This document shows, in pieces, positions 6,668 through 11,690 of a stretch of DNA of 11,690 nt. The notes beneath the pieces were generated by a model. The model saw nothing but the letters and a program-made list of their open reading frames with translations, was not told the origin of the DNA and ran no database searches. The DNA lies in assembly GCA_947177105.1 (NCBI GenBank), contig CAMWTF010000041.1, forward strand, positions 1 to 11,690. The letters are read 5' to 3'. The DNA is from an uncultured Lachnospiraceae bacterium (GTDB lineage: Bacteria > Bacillota > Clostridia > Lachnospirales > Lachnospiraceae). Positions within the stretch are counted from its first letter, which is position 1. Each line of letters starts with the position of its first letter. A program made the position numbers and the translations under genes.

Positions 6668-7972
6668 TTACTGATACAGATCCCTCTTATCGATAACTCT
6701 GACGGCCTTACCCTCGCTCCGGGTGATGGTCTTGGGCTCCACCACCTTCACATCCACTTTAATACCCAGCATGGACTTAAGGCCAGCCACGATCTTTTTC
6801 TCCCTCTGTTCAATAGTCATGGTGGGATTCTCCGCCATCTCCGGTGTCAACTCCACCTGTACCTCAATGGTGTCATTGTTGCCGACGCGGTCCACCAGAA
6901 TCTGATAGTTGGCCTGATAGCCCTGGTTCAGCAGCACTGCCTCGATCTGTGAGGGCCATACGTTGACGCCTTTGACTACCATCATATCATCGCTTCTGCC
7001 CATGGGCTTGTGCATACGGATGTGGGTGCGGCCGCAGGAACATTTCTTTCTGGTCAGATAGCACAGATCTCTGGTACGGTAGCGCAGCAACGGGAAAGCT
7101 TTCTTGGTGATGCAGGTAAACACCAGCTCACCCACCTCTCCCTCGGGCAGCACCTCCCCCGTCTCGGGATCGATGATTTCAGGAATGAAATGATCCTCCT
7201 GCACATGCATACCCGCCTGCTCCTCGCACTCAAAGGACACGCCGGGGCCGGAAATCTCTGTCAGTCCGTAGATGTCATATGCCTTGATGCCCAGGGATTC
7301 CTCAATATTATGGCGCATCTCCTCCGTCCAAGGCTCCGCGCCGAAGATACCGGCTTTCAATTTGATCTTATCCCGCAGTCCTCTCTCGTTGATGGCTTCC
7401 CCCAGGTTGGCCGCATAGGAAGGTGTACAGCAGATAATGGTGGAGCCCAGATCTGTCATAAACTGCAGCTGACGCTCCGTGTTGCCGGAGGACATGGGAA
7501 GCGTCAGACACCCCACCTTATGGGAACCGCCGTTTAATCCGGGACCTCCCGTGAACAGACCATAGCCATAGCATACGTGACACACATCCTCCTTGGTGCC
7601 TCCCGCCGCCACAATGGCCCGGGCACAGCAGTCATCCCACAGATCGATATCCTCCTGGGTGTAGAAGGCCACCACCCTGCGTCCCGTGGTGCCGCTGGTG
7701 GACTGGATGCGCACACACTCCGACAGCGGCACCCCCAGCAGCCCATAGGGATACTGATCCCGCAGGTCATCCTTGGTGACAAAGGGCAGTTTGTGCAGAT
7801 CACATATGCCATGGATATCCTCCGGCTTCACCCCGGCCTCATCCATCCTGTCTCGATAAAACTCCACGTTCTCATACACATGCTTCACCTGTGCCACAAG
7901 TCTCTCGCTCTGCAGTGCCTGCAGCTGCGGGAGCGGCATTGTCTCAATCTCCGGCTGATAAAAATTTCCCAT
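6668..7972 (-). CDS. paaK: Phenylacetate-CoA ligase family protein (arylacetate-CoA ligase)
   Basis: 434 residues, the usual length for PaaK-type adenylate-forming ligases, which convert phenylacetate or related arylacetates with ATP and CoA to the CoA thioester, AMP and pyrophosphate. The phosphate-binding loop is STSGTTGRRV (91-100). The acyl-AMP motif is YGLTE (235-239), the adenosine-binding region includes YRTRD (298-302), and the hinge is GRSDDMMVVKG (325-335). The C-terminal domain has the expected lysine K422 in RSEGKAV. A Cys-rich stretch, CYLTRKKCSCG at 304-314, is common in this family. AGGAG lies 10 bases before the ATG. It follows iorA and iorB, the same set found in anaerobes that ferment aromatic amino acids, so it likely handles phenylacetate, hydroxyphenylacetate or indoleacetate. 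Which of these, and the direction in the cell, are not known. Confidence 0.92.
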   Translation of the reverse strand: MGNFYQPEIETMPLPQLQALQSERLVAQVKHVYENVEFYRDRMDEAGVKPEDIHGICDLHKLPFVTKDDLRDQYPYGLLGVPLSECVRIQSTSGTTGRRVVAFYTQEDIDLWDDCCARAIVAAGGTKEDVCHVCYGYGLFTGGPGLNGGSHKVGCLTLPMSSGNTERQLQFMTDLGSTIICCTPSYAANLGEAINERGLRDKIKLKAGIFGAEPWTEEMRHNIEESLGIKAYDIYGLTEISGPGVSFECEEQAGMHVQEDHFIPEIIDPETGEVLPEGEVGELVFTCITKKAFPLLRYRTRDLCYLTRKKCSCGRTHIRMHKPMGRSDDMMVVKGVNVWPSQIEAVLLNQGYQANYQILVDRVGNNDTIEVQVELTPEMAENPTMTIEQREKKIVAGLKSMLGIKVDVKVVEPKTITRSEGKAVRVIDKRDLYQ

Positions 7973-8010
7973 CTTCTCTTTTCTCCTGTCTGTCTATTTA
8001 TAATTATATA

Positions 8011-8050
8011 ATTTCCCGTCAGCGCATTTCCCGACAAATTAGTTCCCGTC
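8011..8050. repeat. Three direct repeats spaced 15 bp in the iorB-paaK gap
   Basis: ATTTCCCGTC (8011-8020), ATTTCCCGAC (8026-8035) and AGTTCCCGTC (8041-8050) share TTCCCG(A/T)C at an exact 15-bp period. They lie between the iorB stop and the paaK ribosome site, just upstream (on the minus strand) of an AT-rich stretch containing TATAAT (8005-8010 region). This could be a regulator-binding array with an internal paaK promoter, or chance in a short gap. Confidence 0.45.
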
Positions 8051-8084
8051 CGCAATATGGTCAAAGGGATTTTGGCAATTGCCT

Positions 8085-8660
8085 TTATGCCGCATAGTCC
8101 CGCCCCAGGGCAAAAGCCTTTTTGTTCAGTTCCAGAAATTTAGCCGGAACACAGTCCTCTATAGCCTTCTCCCATTTTTCCACGGGAATGTCAAAATACT
8201 TGGAAAGTCTGCCCATCAGCACGATGTTTACCGCCTTGGGAGAACCCGCCTGCTCCGCTAATGCCAGACAATCCATAGCATCCACCGCAATCCCCAGCTT
8301 TTCCAGCTTATCCACCAGATCCGTCGGGTACTGCGCGGCTCCCGTTATCACTGGCATGGGATCAATCTCCTGGGTGTTTGTCACGATCCGCCCGTCAGGC
8401 TTTAAATACTCTACATAGCGGGCGGCTTCCAACTTTTCAAAGGACACGATATAGTCCGCCTGCCCCCTGTCGATAATGGGGGAATACACCTTTTCCCCGA
8501 AACGCACATATGTTACTACACTGCCGCCCCGCTGGCTCATGCCATGTACCTCGGACACCTTTACATCATAGCCTTCCGTCAAAAGCAGATGGCCCAGCAG
8601 CTTGCTGGCCAGCAGGGAGCCTTGGCCCCCCACACCTACAATCATAATATTTTTTGTCAT
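8085..8660 (-). CDS. iorB: Indolepyruvate ferredoxin oxidoreductase, beta subunit
   Basis: 191 residues, the normal length for IorB, the small subunit of the oxygen-sensitive arylpyruvate:ferredoxin oxidoreductase. It is a pyruvate ferredoxin oxidoreductase gamma-type domain. It starts with a nucleotide- or CoA-binding loop, GVGGQGSLLASKLL (9-22), followed by the hallmark EVHGMSQRGGSV (37-48). With IorA it converts indolepyruvate, phenylpyruvate or hydroxyphenylpyruvate to the arylacetyl-CoA with reduction of ferredoxin. The start at 8660 has GAGG 5 bases upstream. It is transcribed after iorA, but a 205-bp hairpin-rich gap separates them, which is unusually long for subunits made in equal amounts. 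paaK follows after 112 bp. Confidence 0.94.
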   Translation of the reverse strand: MTKNIMIVGVGGQGSLLASKLLGHLLLTEGYDVKVSEVHGMSQRGGSVVTYVRFGEKVYSPIIDRGQADYIVSFEKLEAARYVEYLKPDGRIVTNTQEIDPMPVITGAAQYPTDLVDKLEKLGIAVDAMDCLALAEQAGSPKAVNIVLMGRLSKYFDIPVEKWEKAIEDCVPAKFLELNKKAFALGRDYAA

Positions 8661-8770
8661 ACTTACCTCTTCCCTGCATATCGCAGGCCGAGCCTGCGAT
8701 ACTGCGTTAATGCGTATTTGGAAGTTTCACTTCCAAACATACCTCATTCCTGCATACCCGAAGTATGGCC
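8661..8770. repeat. Hairpin-rich, partly duplicated intergenic element between iorA and iorB
   Basis: Three inverted repeats lie in tandem: a 10-bp perfect stem at 8679-8688/8692-8701, a 9-bp perfect stem at 8717-8725/8729-8737, and a 5-bp stem at 8753-8757/8763-8767. The 17-base string TACCTCTTCCCTGCATA near 8664-8680 recurs with few changes near 8741-8756, so the element looks partly duplicated. Read on the minus strand, this duplication gives a second GAGG-ATG start about 77 bases before that of iorB. The resulting 25-codon frame ends just before the iorB start codon. It may be a REP-like or MITE-like repeat, or a leader affecting iorB expression. The rest of the gap (8771-8865) shows nothing clear. 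Confidence 0.55.
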
Positions 8771-8865
8771 TAAGCCAAACTCCTGTCCTACCTGTTTTAT
8801 TGCGCCGCTCAGTATTTGGCGTCAATCAATATCAACTCTATACATCCGCACTTTCTCCGTTACAC

Positions 8866-10593
8866 TCAGGACTCCAGCGCGCCGAACTTGCACAGCTGCT
8901 TACACACACCGCAGCCCACGCACAAGGTGGAATCTATCACGGCCTTGCCGTCCCTGATGCTGATGGACGGACAGCCCAGACGCATACAGGACTTACAGCC
9001 CACACATTTGTCACAGTCCACCTTCAGAGGCTTCTCATGCTTCACATACTTAAGCAATACGCAGGGCCTGCGGCTGATGATCACGGAGGGTTCCTCCGCC
9101 GCCAGCTCCTGCTTCAATACTCTGTCACACTCCGCCAAGTCATAAGGATCCACCACCGTCACCCGGTTAAAACCCATGGCGCGGCACAACTCCTCCAGAT
9201 TGATTTTTCCCGCCGGATCTCCCTTGATGTTGTAGCCGGTGGTGGGATTCTGCTGGTGTCCTGTCATACCGGTGATTGAGTTGTCCAGTATAATCACCGT
9301 GGAATTGCTCTGGTTGTAGGCTATATTGGCAAGGCCCGTCATGCCGGAGTGCATAAAGGTGGAATCACCGATCACCGCCACTGTCTTCCCCTCGCTCTCC
9401 TTTCCCAGAGCCTTGTTAAAGCCGTGGATGGAACTGATAGAAGCGCCCATACACAGGGTCACGTCCATGGCGCTCAAGGGTGCCACCGCCCCCAGGGTAT
9501 AACAGCCGATATCCCCCAGCACCGTGCATTTGTTCTGCTTCAAAGTGTAGAAAAGGCCCCTGTGAGGACAACCTGAACACATAACTGGGGGCCTGCCAGG
9601 CAGCGCTTCCTCCAGGCTCTTCACCGGGGAAACGGACACCCCCAGCTTCTCCGCCACCAGATTCTGAGAATACTCTCCCTCCATAGGGAAAACATCCTTG
9701 CCCGTAACTTCCAGCCCCAGCTGTCTGCAATGATTTTCAATAATGGAATCCAGCTCCTCCACAATGGCCAGCTTGTCCACCCTGGCGGCAAAATCCAGAA
9801 TCAGCTGCCGGGGCAGGGGATTGACCATACCGATCTTTAAGATGGATGCCTTATCGCCGAAAACCTCCTTGACATACTGATAACTGGTAGAGGAAGTGAT
9901 GATTCCCAAGCTGGTATCCCCCATCTCAGTGCGGTTGACCTCCGCCGTCTCCCCGTAGGCCATGAGTCTGCGGGTACGCTCCTCCACAAAAGGATGACGT
10001 TTGATGGCATTGCCGGGCATCATCACATATTTCGCAATATTTTTTTCATAGGGCTTTATCTCCGGCACCACCCGCTCTCCCGTATCCACCACGCTCTGGG
10101 AATGGGCCACCCTGGTACACATCTTGATAATAACCGGTGTGTCAAACTCCTCGCTGATGGCAAAGGCCAGCTTGGCAAAGCGGTATGCCTCATCGGAGTC
10201 CGCAGGCTCCAGCATGGGAACCTTGGAGGCGATGGCATGATGACGGCTGTCCTGCTCGTTCTGGGAAGAATGCATACCCGCGTCATCCGCCACACAGATC
10301 ACCAGCCCTGCGTTCACCCCGGTATAGGAACAGGTAAAAAGGGGATCCGCCGCCACATTCAGGCCCACATGCTTCATGCCGCAGAAAGCTCTCTTGCCCG
10401 CCAGGCAGGCTCCAAAGGCCACCTCCATGGCCACCTTCTCGTTGGGAGCCCACTCGCAATAGATCTCGTCATATTTGGCGGCCTCCTCCGTCACCTCCGT
10501 GCTGGGAGTGCCGGGATAGCTGGATACCACGCAGCAGCCCGCCTCATACAGCCCCCGGGCCAGCGCCTTGTTTCCTAACATCAATTGTTTCAT
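8866..10593 (-). CDS. iorA: Indolepyruvate ferredoxin oxidoreductase, alpha subunit
   Basis: 575 residues, close to the usual 580-650 for IorA, the large catalytic subunit. The N-terminal pyrimidine-binding half contains GNKALARGLYEAG (7-19), SSYPGTPST (24-32) and the TPP-activating glutamate region NEKVAMEVAFG (51-61). The C-terminal TPP-binding half has MCSGCPHRG (338-346), GDIGCYTLG (360-368) and the magnesium/diphosphate motif GDSTF...N (from 409). The tail is a two-cluster ferredoxin with cysteines 527, 530, 533, 536, 541 and 558, 561, 564, 568, able to pass electrons from the thiamine site to ferredoxin. The ATG at 10593 is preferred because GAGG is about 9 bases upstream and MKQLMLGNKALA is the normal N-terminus; an in-frame start at 10674 would lie upstream of the promoter's -35. 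It is first in the iorA-iorB-paaK order. The complex is oxygen-sensitive, consistent with an anaerobe. Confidence 0.96.
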   Translation of the reverse strand: MKQLMLGNKALARGLYEAGCCVVSSYPGTPSTEVTEEAAKYDEIYCEWAPNEKVAMEVAFGACLAGKRAFCGMKHVGLNVAADPLFTCSYTGVNAGLVICVADDAGMHSSQNEQDSRHHAIASKVPMLEPADSDEAYRFAKLAFAISEEFDTPVIIKMCTRVAHSQSVVDTGERVVPEIKPYEKNIAKYVMMPGNAIKRHPFVEERTRRLMAYGETAEVNRTEMGDTSLGIITSSTSYQYVKEVFGDKASILKIGMVNPLPRQLILDFAARVDKLAIVEELDSIIENHCRQLGLEVTGKDVFPMEGEYSQNLVAEKLGVSVSPVKSLEEALPGRPPVMCSGCPHRGLFYTLKQNKCTVLGDIGCYTLGAVAPLSAMDVTLCMGASISSIHGFNKALGKESEGKTVAVIGDSTFMHSGMTGLANIAYNQSNSTVIILDNSITGMTGHQQNPTTGYNIKGDPAGKINLEELCRAMGFNRVTVVDPYDLAECDRVLKQELAAEEPSVIISRRPCVLLKYVKHEKPLKVDCDKCVGCKSCMRLGCPSISIRDGKAVIDSTLCVGCGVCKQLCKFGALES

Positions 10594-10641
10594 ATGTATT
10601 TTCCTCACTCTCACAAAATGCTTACACGCACTAACATTTTT

Positions 10642-10670
10642 ATTATACTTGAATATTTTAGTCCTGTAAA
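10642..10670 (-). promoter_or_regulatory. Sigma-A promoter of the iorA-iorB-paaK cluster
   Basis: On the minus strand TTTACA (10670-10665) and TATAAT (10647-10642) are 17 bp apart. The predicted start is about 40 bases before the iorA start codon, leaving no room for a riboswitch. Confidence 0.75.
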
Positions 10671-10714
10671 GCAAAAAAGTCTATCTACAATCTGTAAATT
10701 TTTGAAAATAGGTG

Positions 10715-10743
10715 TTGCATTTTTCTTCATTACCCGATATAAT
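10715..10743 (+). promoter_or_regulatory. Promoter of the tRNA-Thr gene
   Basis: TTGCAT (10715-10720), a 17-bp spacer and TATAAT (10738-10743) lie on the plus strand 10 bases before the mature tRNA 5' end. It is divergent from the iorA promoter, whose -35 is about 45 bp away. Confidence 0.75.
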
Positions 10744-10753
10744 AAATTGCAGT

Positions 10754-10826
10754 GCTGAAATAGCTCAGTTGGTAGAGCACTTCACTCGTAATGAAGGGGT
10801 CGTGGGTTCGAGTCCCATTTTCAGCT
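10754..10826 (+). tRNA. tRNA-Thr (anticodon CGU)
   Basis: A complete cloverleaf can be folded. The acceptor stem GCTGAAA (10754-10760) pairs with TTTCAGC (10819-10825), with discriminator T10826. The D arm is GCTC/GAGC. The anticodon stem CTTCA/TGAAG holds loop CTCGTAA with anticodon CGT at 10787-10789, reading ACG. The variable loop is GGGTC, and the T arm GTGGG/CCCAT holds TTCGAGT. CCA is not encoded, so it must be added after transcription. It is a single gene with its own promoter and terminator. Confidence 0.95.
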
Positions 10827-10827
10827 G

Positions 10828-10862
10828 AAAAACCTCGGAAAGAAATCTTTCCGAGGTTTTTT
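10828..10862. terminator. Bidirectional intrinsic terminator between tRNA-Thr and glf
   Basis: A perfect 12-bp stem (10831-10842 with 10847-10858) and a 4-base loop are flanked by T-runs on both strands: TTTTTT at 10857-10862 on plus and the complement of 10828-10832 on minus. It ends the tRNA transcript on one side and glf, whose stop lies 4 bases away, on the other. Confidence 0.92.
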
Positions 10863-10866
10863 ACAC

Positions 10867-11690
10867 CTACAGTTCTCTGTCACAAAAATCCAGCGCCGCC
10901 GCAATCACCGCATCCATATCATAGTACCTGTACTCTCCCAGCCTTCCGCCGAAGACCACCTTCTCCTCCGCATCGGCCAGCTTTCTATATTCCCCATACA
11001 GCGCATTGTTTTTATCGTCGTTCACAGGATAATATGGCTCGTCCACCCTTTTCAACTCCGAGCTGTACTCCCGGCTGATCACCGTCCCAGGAAGTTCCAT
11101 GCCCTCCTCGTCTTTCCCAAATACGAACCATTTGTGCTCGATAATCCGGGTCCAGGGCGTCTCCCGGTCCGTGTAATTCACCGCCGCGTTGCCCTGGAAG
11201 TTGGGTATATCCAGTACCTCCGTCTCAAAGTACACGGAGCGGTACTCCAGCGCGCCCAGCCTGTAATCATAAAAACCGTCTATGGGCCCGGTGTAGACCA
11301 CCTTATCCGCCAGGGCGTTAAGCTCCTCCCGGTGCTCCAGATAATCCGTACACAGGCGCACCTCGATTCCCTCCAGCAGATTCTCCACCAGCCTGGTATA
11401 GCCGCCCACAGGGATTCCCTGGTACAGGGCATCGAAGTAATTGTTGTCAAAAGTAAGCCGCACTGGCAATCGCTTGATAATAAATGCCGGAAGTTCCTTA
11501 CAGTCACGCCCCCATTGCTTCTCTGTGTAGCCCTTCACCAGCTTCTCAAAGATATCCCGTCCCACCAAAGAGACGGCCTGCTCTTCCAGGTTCGCAGGCT
11601 CCGTGATGCCGGCCTCCCTTTTTTGCTCCTCTATCTTGGCCGCCGCCTCCTGGGGCGTTGTCACGCCCCACATTTTGTTAAAGGTATACA
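10867..11690 (-). CDS. glf: UDP-galactopyranose mutase (5' end beyond window)
   Basis: The last 273 or so residues of Glf, a cytoplasmic FAD enzyme that interconverts UDP-galactopyranose and UDP-galactofuranose for cell-surface polysaccharide synthesis. Family hallmarks in order are YTFNKMWGVTT at the window edge, KGYTEKQWG, LPVRLTFDNNYFDALYQG, YTGPIDGFYDYRLGALEYRS, NYTDRETPWTRIIEHKWF, and the C-terminal flavin-binding GRLGEYRYYDMDAVI. Full-length proteins have about 365-390 residues, so roughly 100, including the N-terminal GxGxxG FAD fold, lie outside. The frame stays open through the right edge; the internal ATG at 11673 is not the start. It ends at the shared terminator. Surface-polysaccharide genes may lie upstream, but they are not visible. 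Confidence 0.96.
   Translation of the reverse strand, partial: YTFNKMWGVTTPQEAAAKIEEQKREAGITEPANLEEQAVSLVGRDIFEKLVKGYTEKQWGRDCKELPAFIIKRLPVRLTFDNNYFDALYQGIPVGGYTRLVENLLEGIEVRLCTDYLEHREELNALADKVVYTGPIDGFYDYRLGALEYRSVYFETEVLDIPNFQGNAAVNYTDRETPWTRIIEHKWFVFGKDEEGMELPGTVISREYSSELKRVDEPYYPVNDDKNNALYGEYRKLADAEEKVVFGGRLGEYRYYDMDAVIAAALDFCDREL

Noticed and set aside
8074..8083. GGCAATTGCC palindrome at the iorB stop as a terminator
   Set aside because: The palindrome has no loop and no T-run of useful length follows on either strand.
10594..10674. Upstream in-frame start for iorA
   Set aside because: It would lie upstream of the promoter hexamers and lacks a ribosome site; the normal IorA N-terminus begins at 10593.
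10791..11078. Plus-strand 95-residue frame starting inside the tRNA
   Set aside because: It overlaps the tRNA, the terminator and glf antisense, so it is not a gene.
1..11690. CRISPR array, insertion sequence or multi-gene defence island
   Set aside because: No regularly spaced repeats with spacers, no transposase with paired ends and no linked defence genes were seen; the Rpn-like and Imm7-like genes are far apart and unlinked.

Overview
The window looks like the chromosome of an anaerobic, Gram-positive gut clostridium, most likely of the Lachnospiraceae. This is inferred from strong AGGAGG-type ribosome sites, sigma-A promoters with close to consensus hexamers, an Rpn-type nuclease with an octapeptide-repeat tail, a lipoprotein alpha-amylase and an iorA-iorB-paaK cluster. 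No species call is possible from this sequence alone. Most genes lie on the minus strand. The exceptions are one amidohydrolase, the regulator remnant in front of it, and a tRNA.

Layout from left to right: (1) 1-824, minus: an Rpn/PD-(D/E)XK nuclease gene cut by the window edge. A perfect-consensus promoter lies upstream, but a terminator-like hairpin sits between promoter and gene. (2) 825-1210: a gene-poor gap holding that hairpin and promoter, a second inverted repeat and a weak small ORF. (3) 1211-2767, minus: an ECF-like sigma factor with an unassigned C-terminal extension of about 340 residues. (4) 2965-4581, minus: a GH13 alpha-amylase lipoprotein followed by its own terminator. (5) 4821-5338, plus: a decayed AraC-family regulator with a nonsense codon, a frame change, an internal deletion and a missing C-terminus. 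It runs directly into (6) 5328-6191, plus: an intact metal-dependent amidohydrolase. (7) 6195-6593, minus: an Imm7-like immunity protein with no toxin gene in view, tail to tail with the amidohydrolase. (8) 6668-10593, minus: paaK, iorB and iorA in reverse order, transcribed iorA to iorB to paaK from a clear promoter at 10642-10670. (9) 10754-10826, plus: tRNA-Thr(CGU) with its own promoter and a bidirectional terminator. (10) 10867-11690, minus: the 3' part of glf, UDP-galactopyranose mutase.

The best-defined functional unit is iorA-iorB-paaK. IorAB oxidatively decarboxylates arylpyruvates made by transamination of aromatic amino acids, giving arylacetyl-CoA, CO2 and reduced ferredoxin. The PaaK-type ligase interconverts arylacetate and arylacetyl-CoA. 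The intergenic gaps in this cluster are not plain: one holds a hairpin-rich, partly duplicated element and the other three TTCCCG repeats spaced exactly 15 bp.

No CRISPR array, complete mobile element or recognisable multi-gene defence system was found. The points most worth following are the sigma factor's extension, the promoter-terminator leader of the Rpn gene, the AraC remnant joined to the amidohydrolase, and the orphan immunity gene.
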